A stretch of 64,000 nt of DNA from Byssochlamys sp. IMV 00236 (taxonomy: Eukaryota; Ascomycota; Eurotiomycetes; Eurotiales; Thermoascaceae): contig MSJH02000512.1 in assembly GCA_001931875.2 (NCBI GenBank), positions 127,941-191,940 of the forward strand, written 5' to 3'. The notes beneath the pieces are model-generated. The model saw only the letters and a program-made list of their open reading frames with translations. It made no database searches and was not told the DNA's origin. The position numbers were made by a program, and so were the translations under genes. This document shows, one piece after another, positions 1 to 15,629 of this stretch. Each line of letters opens with the position of its first letter. Within the stretch, counting starts at the first letter, position 1.

Positions 1-3000
1 TTTTTTTTTTTTTTTTTTTTTTTTTTTCGGCGGCAGTGAGAATTATCACATGACTTGATGATGGTCCAATTCGAGAAGATCTAGAATATATAATTGCTTT
101 TTTTTCTCTTTTTTATGTTCTTTTCCGGGTGTTGATGTATTACAGGATTGGGTCGGGTTGGGTTGATTTAAATGGCTTCTTGTCGATTATTGTATTGTAC
201 AGTATAATCTCTGTTGAGCTCAGGCCCTTCTGAATCTCCCTGGCCATGGTTATTCTCTATGGCTGGTTACTGTAACGTGTCGTCAGCGGCACCTTCAACC
301 CCGCGTCCCATGTCGGAGCAGACATTGAAACTTGTTCTCATATAAAAGTATCCTGGGAATGTTAATAATGTCAGGCGCACTGGTTTCAATTGTACCGGTC
401 ATCATGGTGAGTATCATCAATATTATTATTGACTAGTGATGTCTTCACCCTTTTTCTGTTCCTCTCCATCCTCGGAAATACACTATGTTCGTCCTTGCAG
501 GAGTCAAATGATCACTTGGTTTATAAATAAGTAGTTATGGATCGGTGGAGTTTCTCGTGAGAGTGCTATTGGGTGCCGATACTACCCTGCCATTAGACTG
601 TTGACATCAGTGGAGAAGGTGGTGGTCTCACGTGGTCATAATAATATTATTGCGGTGTGAGATAATAACTACTAGTTAAGTCCGGGTGGTTTAATAATAG
701 TAATGGTGAGCAGGTGAAAAGGAGAGGAAGAGATAACTCCGCTATCTCTATCTGCTGAGTTGGTTGTCGTGTTGGTCGGAGAAAAGCTGTAAGGTTATCG
801 ATGGCATAATAATATGCATCAAGTTGTAGAAAAGACAAAACCAGGATGACCACGAATCCCAGTGGGCCGCAATTAACAACTTCGGTTATGATCAACCTGA
901 TGCTCCTTTGGGATACTTACATCAAGCTCGCATCTGCTTCCCGCGGGTCATTCGTTCCTTTAGAATCACCGTCCAACAAGCGGTGTCTTCCAGGAACATT
1001 ATTATTGATGGAGTAGGTCTAAAGAAGCGAGCTCTTGTCTGCTTGAATGTTGAGACGAGACGAGATGGTCAGCCAATGGAAGAGGAGGAACTGACTGATC
1101 CGACGAATCAGATAACAGAGCATGTGCCGGTCGGCTAGAGTTAGCATACAGCATATCACCTCGTGATTAGATTTGTGATCTGTGAACGGACGTGGAAAAT
1201 CGACCGATGCATTCTGCATTCTGCATTCAGTGTTAGACTCCTCTAACTTAGTTCTGTTTTACAGGTAAATATGGTAGTACGGAGTAGTAGTAGGAGGGTC
1301 CTGTCAACTTGTCTGTGGAGAAGGCCCTGAGCTGTGTGGGTGTTCTATCTGGCTCGAACAGTCCAGATCTTCTGATAGAGAACCAGGGTAGATAGCTGGT
1401 CGGTCCCCATCAGCCCTCTTCGGCCCCGGACGGAGACAGATAATGTAAACGCGACTCCTAAACGGGGATATTGAGCCGAACTCATGGAGTTGAATACTAG
1501 ACTATGGGGATTATTAGGATCAGATAGTTAACTAAATAATAATAGTAATTATAATAAGCAGAGGACATCACTGTACCCCCAACAAGGAGTCCTATGGTAT
1601 ACTGTGGCGGAAAGCCACGGGCAAGCCGGTCGGTCTGCGTCAGGAACGGCGCAACGCTTGAGAGAGCAGGGATCAGACCGGCGACGCTCGAATGAGACGG
1701 GCTTTGGGATACTTAAGAGGCGGTGACTTGGAAGCTCGAATGCACGATCTATCTAGGGCGAAGACTATTAGTACAGCTCAACGAGTGATCGTTGTGGTCC
1801 GCGGTCAAAAAGTTATGGCCTTTCCACTTGGTCTGCCCGTGAGCCTCCGGTCGTGCAGCTGGCGGATGGGTTATTGGTTTCATAGATACCTAGGTAGATG
1901 GTTAGTATGTATCGATTCGGAGGAGGACTCAGTCGTCCTCAGGACTGGGAAGTTTGAACCTATTTAAAGACCGGGCTCTCTAAGCGCCTTTGGATGTATG
2001 AAACATATCTACATACATCCATAGCGGACTGCGCTGGCTGATCTACCTAAATTAATAATTATTATCCTTCCTTAGTTAGATCAGAAGCTTGCCACCATTT
2101 CGTATCTGGACAACGATTCCCTCTTGCCTGGTGGTCCCCGAGGTCAACGCAATCGCTGAGCGGTGACAGGCAAATCAGAGGCAGCAAGACAAGCACGCTG
2201 GGCGGTAATTCATCCCCCTTTTATCCTCAATCCTCCATTATGATATTATTCCTCCGTACTTTGCTGGTTGAGTGAATTAATTATCCCGACCTGCCATTGC
2301 GAGCACGCTCCAGCTCCTTGTGCTTGAGTTCTCCTTTCCCACTCGTCCACAAAGTCTCATTCGCGCAACGTTTAGACGCTCTCGCCACTGGTCGCCCGCG
2401 ACCAAACTTTTCTCCCGATCTACTTAGTAAAGCAACCCACGGAAAAGAAAAAAAAAAGGACAGGGCTCTGGCCCTACGAGGAGCGTAAGTGTTATCAAAG
2501 TAGGATTAATCAATTTATTCCTTCCCCACAGAAAAGGATCAATCTGAAAAGGTGACGCCGGTCGGCCTGATTATCCAGTCCGGCGCATCGTAACTAACTA
2601 CACTATCTAGTCGACTTTCTCCGCCGAGTACCACTCTAAGCTCCGCCTCTAGGCCGGTTTCTGAGCACTGAGCAGGTCTTACTGACGACTGAAATTTGAA
2701 CGTGCAAGGGGAGCAACCATTAACAACTGCTCCTTGAGTCCCACTGGATCTTGCGCAGCTCCTCGACGCTGTTTCGACTCCGACAAGACCGAAGGGTGTC
2801 CGCAAGACCCGTCGATCACCTGCAAGCTCTCTCGGAGCTACATACATGGCGTCCGCGTACCTGGATCCTCAACCTTTCTTTTTGTTACATGCTCGTCTGC
2901 GCTTGTCGTCAGCGTAACCAACATCATTTTCTCCTACATCCGAGTCGCCTTAGGATTCTTCTCCTCATACTATTTTTTTTTTCTCTCTTTCTAATCAGCA

Positions 3001-3178
3001 TATACGCTTGGAAGAGGGTAGAGAGGCCTGTCGGAGTCACGGACGAAGGAAAACAGAATTAATATCTACGGCTGCTGGGAAACGAAGAAAAACTGCGGAG
3101 TTTTCTGTCCTTACGGAACGATTCCGGTGACGCTTTGCGCCAGAAAGCGTTCCTGTGAGGAACAAGTACGCGCCCATC
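1..3178. other. Gene-poor left end and GDE1 upstream region
   Basis: No protein-coding gene can be supported here. Open frames are short, mostly lack an ATG, and resemble no family I know. Positions 1-27 are an uninterrupted T tract at the window edge. AT-rich patches with TAATAATA-like runs lie near 640-700 and 1530-1560. The last 600-700 bases probably hold the promoter and 5' leader of the + strand gene that starts at 3179. A good intron signal lies at 2485-2531 (GTAAGT donor, CCCCACAG acceptor, 47 nt), and a pyrimidine-rich run ending in AATCAG lies at 2971-2999. Both could be leader introns, but transcription is inferred, not seen. Confidence 0.5.
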
Positions 3179-6100
3179 ATGAAGTTTGGTCGCAACCTCC
3201 CACGAAACGTCGTCCCAGAATGGGGCTCCTCGTACATCAAGTACAAGGCATTGAAGAAGCTGATCAAGCTTGCCGCGGATGACATGAAGGCTGGCAAAGA
3301 GCCCGACCTTGCTGGTAAACACACAAAGTTCGACTTCTCTCAATAGATCAGTCCTTGCTAACTTATTGTTTCAGGATTCTTCTACTCCCTTGACCGGAAT
3401 CTCGAAGATGTCGACCATTTCTATAACAAGAAATTCGCAGATTTCTCTAGGCGCCTGAAACTGCTGGAGGATCGTTTCGGACATTCGAGGGTTGCGGGGC
3501 AGCGGTTAGAGTTGGAGGATGTCGAGGACCTTCTAGCTGCGTTGTTGGAACTACGTGGTCAACTGCGGAAGCTACAGTGGTATGGAGAGGTAAACCGCCG
3601 AGGATTTATTAAGATCACCAAGAAGTTAGACAAGAAAGTCCCGGGTGCTCAGGCACAAAAGAGATACCTCGAGGCGAAGGTTGATCCCGCACCTTTCGCT
3701 ACGAATACTCGTCTATCTCAAGCTCTGAAGCACATCAATGACTGGCTATCGGTGCTGGGCGACCAGAAAGTCCAAGACGACGCCAGCTCGACCCATTCTT
3801 CTCTGTCTCTAAAGAAGGTCTCCTCGCGCCCGATCCTCAACCTTCCCTCGAGCGTTCTCGTGGCGGTCGATGAGGCACTTCGCAAAGATGACACGCATGT
3901 CCTTCTGGAACTGCTCGAGACTCTCAAGATTGCGGCGGATGAGATGGGTGACAATATCTACCCCAAGGTTCTGAAAAACCTCTTGCAACGAGCTATTTTT
4001 ACGCGTGCGAAGTCCTCTGTTACGGTATTACTGGACAGAATTGATGACCTCGAAGAGGACGACGATATTAACAAGCGGAACTGCATCCACCGTCTAGTGA
4101 TCTCCATTGGAAGAGCGCAGTCTACCTCGGATTCAGAGCAGGCCGCTTCTATGGTCCTGGACTTCCCTCTGGAAACGTCCAACTACATCACCCCGGCTGC
4201 TCCTCCTACCTTGCAGCCGCCTCGCGCTGTCGTGAAGGAGACCAGTCAGCCACAGACCCTAGACAGAGATGATCCGTCAGTCTCCCTGCTACAGCACCTG
4301 CTAGACCATCTTCACCCTCGCCAGAAAAGCGCATTACTTGCCAAGGACCTGTCGGGCCGTACACCCCTTCATTACGCTGCCCAGTACGGATTCAGGGTTG
4401 TCTGCGAAGTTATCATCGAGCATCTCCAGGCATGGGATATGTTTGATGTTAGCGAGGGTATCGACGGACCTGCGTGGCAAGATAACGAAGGATGGGCGCC
4501 TCTTCACTTAAGTGTGGTGGGCGGACATCCACTTACCACTCGGACTCTGCTCGATGCAGAGAATTGGAAGGGCTCTTCCACGGAGAAGGCTGCTATCCGC
4601 AAGCACGTCTCCAAGTCAAGCGCCGTTCTTGCGCTGGCAACCAAGGCGAATTTCGTTGATATTGTCCAGCTTCTGGTTGATGCGGGCGTTGACATCAACT
4701 ATCAGGATGAGCAGGGTGAAACTGCTCTTCATATTGCGGCTCGCTTCGGGCACGATGAATGTGCAAAGATCCTCCTGGAAGGCTCTAATGACCAGAAAGC
4801 AGACACTGAGCTTGCCGAGAACACCTATTCCTGGACGCCCCTGTTCATCGCCTGTGTTGATGGTTCACTCAGTGTGGTAGAATTGCTCATTGAGGCTGGT
4901 GCCGACCTTGAGCGATTAGATTCTTCCGGATGGACGGCGAAGGAACATGCCTCTCTCAGAGGTCATCTTCCCATTGCTCGACGTCTTGCTGAGATTAACC
5001 CTACACCTGTTGTCACTGAATCGGAACCAGTCAATGTTCCTGTGCCGGCATCTTCTTCTCCGCCGCAGTCGTCGCTTATTGAGCGGAAGTCCAATTCCAA
5101 CGTGAATTCTGCAAGCGGGAGTTCTGGGACACGGAGTCCTGAGCCTATCAAGTCCTTCGGACATCGGTATCTTACCGATGAATCCATGATTTTGGTCAGC
5201 TTGGGCACTATGGACATGCGCAAATCTGTTCCCGCCGTCAGCCTCGATCAGATCCCCGTTTCCAGTGCCCATTCCACTCAACTTGACACCGCACTATCTA
5301 TTGTCGTGTCGGCCAGTGGAGCTCACGGTGAACCGGAGCTGATCGATCTCCCCATCCAAGACAACATCTCTACGGAGCCCATAGTTTTCCACTCCGCAGA
5401 TCCCACCAAGGTTAAGCTCCTGTTTGATTTGATCCCTACATACGCTGGTTCGAAAGACAAGGTCGTCGGACGGGGTGTTGCTTTGCTTTCTAGTATCAGA
5501 CCCAGCATCGGCTCTGATCGCATTAACCTGAAGGGAGATTCAACCGTCCCCATCGTGGCCGCGAATACGCTGGAGGTCATCGGTTCTGTCACCTTCAACT
5601 TCCTCGTCATCACCCCGTTTAGCCACCCAAACATGTCGATCACTGAGAACCAGACGTATTGGAGAACAATGACTTCAACTATGGTTATCGGACATCGAGG
5701 TTGGCTTCCTATTTCTTTTCTATCCCTGCTTTCTCTCCTAACCCATAAATTTAAGGTCTCGGAAAGAACTTTGCCAGCCGGAAGTCTCTGCAACTCGGAG
5801 AGAACACTGTTCAGGTAAGACCCTCTACACCAAACAGTCGGGTTACTGATCTGACCATATCTACAGTCCTTCATTGCTGCGGCGAATTTAGGAGCATCTT
5901 ATGTTGAGGTGAGTTCTTCATTCCCGTATGAGGAGCATCCAAAAAAAGAAAACCGAAACGCTGACCAACAATCTCCAGTTTGGTACGAAATCGTAGCACT
6001 ACGCCCATTGCAAGAAGATAACTAATACAGTAAAAAGATATTCAACTGACTAAAGATCACGTTCCCGTTATTTATCATGACTTTCTCGTCAGTGAGACTG

Positions 6101-7243
6101 GAATTGATGCTCCAGTTCATACGCTTACCCTTGAGCAAGTATGTTTCCCAACATATATTTTTGCGGATATCGTCTGACTTGCGCAAGTTTCTCCATTTGA
6201 GCGAGGCACGTACCAGTCGTTCGTCTCGATCTGGCTCTCCTCAGAGTAGCGATCGTCTGGGCAATATTCGACACGCTACCTCCCGACAGCGATCGATGTC
6301 CGTTGGTGGTTCCGAGTATGACTCGTCAGATATGAACGAGAAGATGAAGCACACGCGTGACTTCAAGAAGAAAGGGTTCAAAGGAAACAGCCGTGGAAGC
6401 CATATCCAGGCACCTTTTGCAACGTTGGAGGATCTTTTCAGAAAGCTACCTAAGTCTGTTGGGTTTAACATGGAACTGAGTGAGTTGCCGCAACCCCCAA
6501 AAGGACAGTTACGCGGTTATCTGACGTCGATCGCTAGAGTATCCCATGCTCCACGAGACTGAGGAGGAAGAGATGGATACTTACGCGGTCGAACTCAACT
6601 CTTTCGTGGACACTGTCCTTACGAAAGTCTATGAGATGGGCAAAGGTCGCAACATGCTCTTCTCGAGCTTTAACCCCGACTGCTGCCTGCTGCTTGCCTT
6701 CAAGCAGCCCTCCATCCCAGTGCTCTTCTTAACCGATGCGGGAACATCTCCCGTTGGCGATATTCGTGCAAGTAGCTTGCAGGAGGCCGTTCGTTTCGCA
6801 TCCAGGTGGAGTCTCTTGGGTGTCGTCTCGAGTGCTGAACCCCTTGTCATCGCGCCCCGTCTTGTAAAGGTCGTCAAGGAGTCTGGTCTTGTTTGTGTTT
6901 CCTATGGAACCCTCAATAATGACCCTGAGAATGTCAAGGTATGGCCCATTATCTCCATTTCTGTTCTTAAGAGAATTTTTCTGGCTGACGGATCTGTCAC
7001 AATTAGCTCCAAGTAGCGGAGGGAATTGACGCTGTCATCGTCGACTCTGTTCTTGCTATCCGGAAAGGTCTCACTGAGCATGACAAGCGCGAGACTCCCT
7101 CACCTTCTCCCCGCCCCAGCCCGCAAAGAGGCCCGAGCACTGAGAGTCTGAAAGACTCTATGACCATCCCTGTCCTGAACAATATGGAACATCAGGGCAA
7201 CACCATACATGCTAACGCTCAGGCGATGGCTCAAGGAAAATAG
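3179..7243 (+). CDS. SPX-ankyrin-GDPD glycerophosphodiester phosphodiesterase, GDE1/PHO81 type
   Basis: Likely hydrolyses glycerophosphodiesters such as glycerophosphocholine in the cytosol and senses phosphate or inositol polyphosphates through SPX. Exons: 3179-3314, 3375-5699, 5756-5814, 5867-5908, 5979-5982, 6038-6138, 6188-6479, 6538-6938, 7007-7243, giving 1198 aa. The N-terminus MKFGRNLP with the basic KALKKLIK helix is an SPX domain (about residues 1-160). Ankyrin repeats follow (for example GRTPLHYAAQYG near 370, and further copies to about 590). The C-terminal GDPD domain starts near 817 and keeps GHRG, ENT, E-F-D and YHD, the usual catalytic residues, which favours an active GDE1-type enzyme over the related PHO81/NUC-2 CDK inhibitor. 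The start is the first ATG at the SPX N-terminus. The fifth exon is only 4 nt, and only its inclusion keeps the frame. It is convergent with PRMT5. Confidence 0.88.
5979..5982 (+). other. 4-nt micro-exon of the GDE1-type gene
   Basis: This TTTG exon lies between a 70-nt intron (5909-5978, GTGAGT donor, CTCCAG acceptor) and a 55-nt intron (5983-6037, GTACGA donor, AAAAAG acceptor). It supplies Phe and the first base of Asp in the GDPD E-F-D motif. A branch-like CTAAT at about 6021 lies too close to the AG at 6029-6030, which explains use of the next AG at 6036-6037. Skipping these 4 nt would shift the frame. Confidence 0.7.
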
Positions 7244-7913
7244 ATACTGCGCAGACCCTATCTGGTCCTGCATTTCTCACTGCTGTTGTCTAATGCATGG
7301 CTCTCTTCCATGCTTGCTCTTTTCATTTTCCATCTTTTTTCTAATTTGTCGATGATTTTCTTTACTTCAACGACACAGTTCTGACAACTGCTCGCAAAAT
7401 ACTTGCGTGATATTTTTCCTCACTTTTTGCTCTGAATACTTAAGAATAGATATCACCGTCACTCAACATGGCGATATCTCAATCGCATGCATTGAATTCA
7501 AAAATTCGGTTGCTATACTATATCATGAGGTTAGACTCATGGTAGACAATTTACAATTAATCATAACGTCTATCTGGCCTAAGTGGGCTTCAGAAGGAGT
7601 TTCTAAACCTTCAGCTAAATGTATTCTGGATATCGTGTCTGAATAGAAGTAAAGTAACCTTGCATACGAAAACATAATTTACTGTACCAAGAATGGAATA
7701 GAAGGTCGGATATGTAACGAAAAAGTCTAAGATGCCAATGTAGGTAGACGTACGTGAGCGATAGACTAGAAAAGGGACATTACTTGCTTTCTTGTTTGTT
7801 TGTTGTTATCTTGAGAATTTTCTTCGATTCTTCCAAATCACTCTTTTTTCATTATCCTGAGAGGACTCTCCTCCTCCCCCACCGCCTCTGCATTAGTCCC
7901 ATTCCGTTGCATC
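7244..7913. other. Convergent intergenic region
   Basis: These are the 3' flanks of the GDE1-type gene (+) and PRMT5 (-). The sequence is T-rich after 7290, with no open frame or repeat that I can support. Confidence 0.5.
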
Positions 7914-10794
7914 TCACATCAGACAAGCTTCCTTGATACTCGAATGCAAATCACTCATTCCGACCCGAACCCGTCGCCATCCTTCTTTCCGAAGCTGATC
8001 TTTGCTCTTGAATCGCGCGCTATCGGGACCTGGGGACGCCATACGCGCCCCGGTCATGACGGGGCTCGTGTAGCCTGTAGGAGAAGCGGGTGCCGCGATA
8101 CGCTCCAGGGCGAAGACTTCAACCATCCATTCGTACCATACTTTGCGGTCGTCTGTTTGGCGGTACATGGTAACGACGATTTGGCCGTTGTCCGGGACGT
8201 AGAGCGGGGTCTGTATGTGTAGATATAGTATTAGCCTTGGGAGAATGTTCTGTTATAGAAGAGTTTTCTTTTTTATTTTTTTTTTTATTCGGTTGGGTTG
8301 TGTTGGGGTTTTACCTTCAAGGGAAAGAATATAGGGAACCAGCTGATCATTCCTGAGCTCTTGGCATCCATAGTGACTGGATTCGTGGACAGTTCGACGT
8401 CACGGTACAGAACAGTCTCGAAATAACCACCTAGACCATGGCAGACGCCGCGGTTCTGGCAGGGGAATGTCAATCGTGTCTGACGCACGTTATGTGCGTT
8501 GGAAAGGATGGAACTGCCTTGGGATGGAGGAGTAATGTTGTGGTTTGGATGCGAGAAGGACCATGCTGTTTGTACGATTGGAGTTGTTCCTTCGATAACT
8601 GGAGGAGGGGTGGATGTTGCAGATCGGCTTCCGCTGCTGTCCTTGGGACCATTGCCAGCGCCGCCACCGCTTGAGGTGGGAGGAGGGCTAACGACTGAGA
8701 CTGCCGGTGGAGTCGTGGAGAGATAGTCGATTGCATGCAGCATTACCACGTAAGGCGTTTCAGGGGCCGCAGGGTTGGAGACGGTTTGAGCCGTAATATC
8801 TGCGTGAAGTTTCGGAGCAGATATGGGTGTCAAGTGTGCGGTGTAAGACGCCGGAATCGAAATACCATGAACAGGGTTCAGGAGGTGGGTGACGCCATCG
8901 AGGCATTCGGGAGATAATTCGTTGTCTCCAAATGAGCCCAGAAGTTCCGAAACGAGTATATCGATGGGAGTATGGGTGAGCACAGAAGCTGGAGGGTTGG
9001 CGGGGGCCGTTGGCTGCTGTTCCTTGTTGCTCGTCTCTGAGACTTGAAGCGTCGAGCTGTCAGGGCTGATGGCCTGTCCAATGTATGACTCTCGCGGATT
9101 CTTCGGGGGCAGCTCTCTGCATGGGCCCTTCCAGCTGCGCATATCCGATTTGACCAGCTTGACTTCTCCGCCCCAGATATTCTCGTTGTGGCGTTGGAGA
9201 AGGACAAAGGCATTTTGATTCTTCTCTACTGCCCATACTTCGACACTGACTCCAGTTTCGGCACTGGCTCGGAGAGCACGAGTAACCAGGGGACCTCTTC
9301 CTGCGCCAACGACGGCGACAACAACGCGGCCGTCGGGACTCGACGTTGGTTTCTTCTGATCCACCCAGTCTCTGAGTGCCTTTGCGATGGCTTGCTCATA
9401 CCACTCGTACTTGATAGGGTCCTTCTCGAAGACCTCATAGGTTATGCTCTCCAGGTTGACCGTCAATGGCTGCAGGGGTGCTTGCAGATAATCTTGGTAT
9501 CCAATTCCAAAGCGCTCGATAGGAGTGCGAGGCGGCTGTCTTTGCTGAAGGTTTCGGATATACGACAGATGAGGAGTTGGATCATGGTGCTTCTTGCTTT
9601 GTGCTACGGATTGGGCGAGAGTTGGATAGTTCGAACTGGCTGATATGGAAGGTTCGGTGGCCGTCTGAGAGTCTTCCGCGTCAACTCCATCCGACCCTGG
9701 GATAGGTCCAACATCGCAAAGAAGAATCCACGGTGGTGTGCGCAGTCGCATGAACTTGGCTATGAGAGCCTGGTGAGCCTTCGACAAGACGGGGTATCCT
9801 TTCTGGTTTTTGATGAATGAAGTGGCATTGATTGTGAGCAAATGGACAGGCTCACAGTGCCACCTCGACTGGACGTGCAGCGCCGGGAGATGCCTTGGTA
9901 AGGACAAGGCTAGCAAGGGTTAGCAGCCGCATTCAGTACACTATATAAACTGGCGGTCTGGGATAGCGAGAAAAGAAGAACGCTTTCTATTCTTACCTAC
10001 GAAAAGCCTCGTGTGGTATTTACATATTCTCCTGATGACTTCCCATGCATCCCAAGTCCCGAATGGATCCGCTTTGGGAACGCGCCCTTCATCTAGATCT
10101 TGGAGGAACTCTTCTCGCGCAAACGGAGCTAGATCACCTATCTCATCCACTTCGTGATCAGAGTTATCGGTCATCTTCATCCAGATGTGGAACTGAATGT
10201 ACGGAGCGAGGTTGAGAGCTTCCTGGACGGCTCTTGCGTAATATATTAGGCCTTCTGAGTGGAGAGTTCCATGATGAAGCTTAGGTCCGGGAATGACCAG
10301 GTAACCGATACCGCAGAAAGCTGCATAGGCGACCTCTAGCATCAGAATCTGCCTCGAGATATCCGCAATCAGAGGGTCTGGAGAACATAGATCTATCCAT
10401 GTGCTAGTGACACCCATCAACTGACTTATGGAATCGTTAGGGGTCAATGGTGTATCGACCGCTGACAAAGGAGGAACCGTCAAAGGTCGCGTATTCTGGG
10501 ACGTCTCAAATGTGCCACTAACATCATAAGATGGCGGCTGTGAATTCGATAGATGAGAAGAGAGCAGAGTGAGCACTCGAGAGTGGAAGTGAGGGGTCGT
10601 CACCGGGGTTGTCAACATGTCATACTGCGCAGGTGGTCAGCAACAAGTAACGAGTCGAGTATAGTGAAAGTACATACATTACTTTCATGGGCCCTTTGCA
10701 CTAGCTCTGCAGTGACAGGCAGAGAGCGTTTACTCTCATGCTGGCCCACACAAAATGAGAAGATCATATCTTCGCTTCCTGCTGTCGACGCCAT
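7914..10794 (-). CDS. PRMT5: Protein arginine N-methyltransferase 5 (Skb1/Hsl7 family)
   Basis: A type II arginine methyltransferase that makes symmetric dimethylarginine on substrates such as Sm proteins and histones. Exons on the minus strand: 10794-10678, 10624-9997, 9909-8315, 8210-7914, giving 878 aa. The N-terminus has the family GQHESKRSLPVTAELVQRAH and TTPVTTPHFHSRVL segments of the TIM-barrel domain. The methyltransferase fold has the SAM-binding GAGRGPLV (about residue 450) and the double-E loop SELLGSFGDNELSPE (about 568). The C-terminal beta-barrel includes ISWFPIFFPLK. The start at 10794 is the only ATG in the first exon and sits just before the conserved block. It is longer than the roughly 640-aa yeast family members because of Ser/Pro-rich inserts (for example about residues 700-750). 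It is divergent from PRP43 with 544 bp between starts. Confidence 0.93.
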
Positions 10795-11338
10795 TTTCGT
10801 TGCAGTTGGACGCGTCGATATCCGTTGAGTAGGATATATGGCCTGCTGAAGCAATCGCGACAAAGATACTGATTAGTTGTCGAAGGTATGCTGGCTGTAA
10901 ATGGTATTGTTTATATTGTTTATTTCATGAACATTCGTCCGAAATAGTATAGAAACAATGTGGGGGAAGTATGGCACATGGTCCGCTCAAGTCTCACTTC
11001 ACTTCAGGCTGGTTCTGGCAGAGGTGAGTTTAAGAAACAAAGGCATCACAGCCATTATGCAGAGCACATCATCCTTGAAGGGAGGAAAGGGGCAGACCCT
11101 TGATTGAATGGCACGTCAGCTGTAGCTGCTCTCCCTTGAGTCCGACTGCTATTATTTCAGCGCGGGATGCGTGTGTGGGCGGGTGAAGTTCCGGCAGAAT
11201 CAAAGGCGGTGAGGCAGGATAGGCAAGCGTGGCGATAGCTCGGCAAGATTGCCTATCGTACTTTTTTTCCGCGATATCTTCTTTAGCCACAACAAGCCTG
11301 TCGAAGAGACTGTTGGACCCCGCAGCACTCTCTAAATC
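10795..11338. promoter_or_regulatory. Shared PRMT5/PRP43 divergent promoter region
   Basis: 544 bp separate the two start codons. No further open frame is convincing. I see no recognisable operator. The region must hold the promoters and leaders of both genes. Confidence 0.5.
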
Positions 11339-13760
<2,422 letters not shown>

Positions 13761-14904
13761 AAAGGTTCTATGTTTCCCGCTGCAAATACTCTCATGAGAC
13801 ACATTGCGGCGGTTGAACCCTCAGCGGTCGTCAACATGTAGGGTGTATCGAAGGTTCTGGTCTTCCATGCGACTATAATTTTCCTCATTTTTCGGTTCCG
13901 GAGTCTGGTAGTTCTGCGTGCATTTAGGACTTGTGAGTCCTAGTTAGTGGCGTCATCTAGGCCCCAGATTGGCCTTTATAGATCGTGCTTTCCATAGCTC
14001 TGTCAAAATCCGACGCGATGTATCTAAAATTTGTCCTATGGCCTCTTTTTGTCTTTCTGTACACAGGCCTTTCCAGAGTGTACAGTCTCTCAGATCCTGA
14101 GATGAAAATATAATGAAAAAAGGAATTGATTTGACATCTTTAAATGTCAAATATTTGCATTTTATCATTTCATTTCGCTCCAGAATGTACCACGTACATA
14201 CAATTCCCTACCGGAAGTCATTAAATCCTCGCCCGTCTCTGGATCGCCACGGTTGATTATACCCAGCCACCACCGGACTATCATTATTGTCGGTTCCAGC
14301 AGCCGGATTTCTTGCGAAAACCTTCTCTGAGGTCTGCAAGAGGTTCAAAGGCTACCTCACGAGGACAGAGACAGCATGATAATAGACGTCTCAGTTGGTG
14401 GAGGAGTCGCCAACGAGAAGAGGACCGACGAGCACGGCGATGGCACTGACCGTACGGAAGAGGCGTCAGCGACGGCCGCAAATTGCTACTAACTATAACT
14501 AGACCATCTCTGACAACAAAGTTAATAGATATCGAGTGTATACTATAGGATTAGTTAATTAGCTATTCTTCTTACAAACCGAGACACATTAGCCAAGCGA
14601 CAAAGGCGCATTCTAAAAGCTAATCTCGAGGACGAGGATAGGTAGAAAAGGCCAAGTAGAAGACGGTTACAGAATATATTGATTCGATCGTAAGGACGTT
14701 TAGGCTTGTAGCCGATTTCACGTGTACTCTGCAATCGAAGGAGGGGGGGAAAGGTCTGCCAGAGTCTGGGGTGCTCCTTCACATACCAACGATGCGTCAC
14801 TCTTCTACCCACATACAATCACTCCTTTTCACTTCACTTTCAGATCTTCTTGCTACCAGACCACTATCATTGTCATAAAGATAGCCTCTTCTTGAATAGT
14901 CTGA
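13761..14904. other. Intergenic region downstream of PRP43
   Basis: This region contains no gene I can support. Short frames such as the minus-strand one near 14284-14481 are basic, lack family motifs, and look incidental. The 3' end of PRP43 lies in the first few hundred bases. Confidence 0.45.
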
Positions 14905-15629
14905 ATGACTTTCTCTGTCTCCGGAATAGAGAGAAATATTTCATACTCTATCACTTTCGGCCCAGAGGGCTGGTGTTCTCCCTTCTCAATCACTGGATCT
15001 ATCTCTGTCCGTAACAAAAATCATCAACATGCATTAAAAAGAAACGAGAATGCAAATAGAAAGTCCTTAGATGTGATGCCATCAGATAGGTAAGTAACCG
15101 TTTTCTTAATCTAGCATACCTAATTCGTCTAGATTTCCTTTGCTGCCTAGACTAACTCCGTCTACAGAAGTGGAATGTGGTCGTCCCAAGACGAGGCAGT
15201 TATATCCTCCCAAAGAAAGAATCCTAAGTCCAGACGACGTCGACATAAACTCCAGGAAGAGATTCATCGGAAACAAGGACGGTATGAGTCTCAATCGAGT
15301 CAGGACTTGAAAGGCAGAAATCCGAAATCAAGCACCTGCAGTCTACGAACGACATAATCATTCTTCGTGCAGCCACTCTCGATGACTGGAGTGGACAAAA
15401 AGTCTCATAATGAAAAAGCATTATGATCAAATTTAGGAGGACTGGTATAACGGGCCTTGATAATTTGATGTCTTGTATGACCAAATCACTCCCGGTAGGC
15501 AATTATACCTTGGTACGCATTCCAAGTGCTTGGGACTTTTATAAAGCCAGCTTTTGGGATTTCAAAGGTCATTTATTGGTACATCGCGACGCGATAAATC
15601 CTATGGGCGTAAAGTATGTACATGTATAA
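14905..15629 (+). pseudogene. Possible decayed or orphan gene
   Basis: I do not recognise this sequence. A two-exon reading starts with ATG at 14905, splices at 15091-15168 (GTAAGT donor, CTACAG acceptor) and ends at 15357, encoding about 124 mostly basic residues with an RRRR run. From about 15290 a different frame reads a charged, helix-like stretch (LERQKSEIKHLQ and onward). After two adjacent stops near 15412, that frame stays open from ATG 15423 to 15629. Frame changes and stops between coding-like pieces suggest a relic rather than an intact gene, but chance open frames cannot be excluded. Confidence 0.25.

Noticed and set aside
1600..1720. Possible tRNA-like sequence
   Set aside because: I looked for the conserved T-loop box and a foldable acceptor stem and did not find a consistent cloverleaf.
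2734..3062. Hydrophobic open frames upstream of the GDE1-type gene
   Set aside because: No ATG start fits and they run through a T-rich tract, which produces Phe/Ser runs; more likely 5' leader sequence.
3179..7243. Calling the SPX-ankyrin-GDPD gene PHO81/NUC-2
   Set aside because: The GDPD catalytic residues are preserved and the N-terminus resembles the GDE1 branch as I remember it; PHO81 remains a possible alternative.
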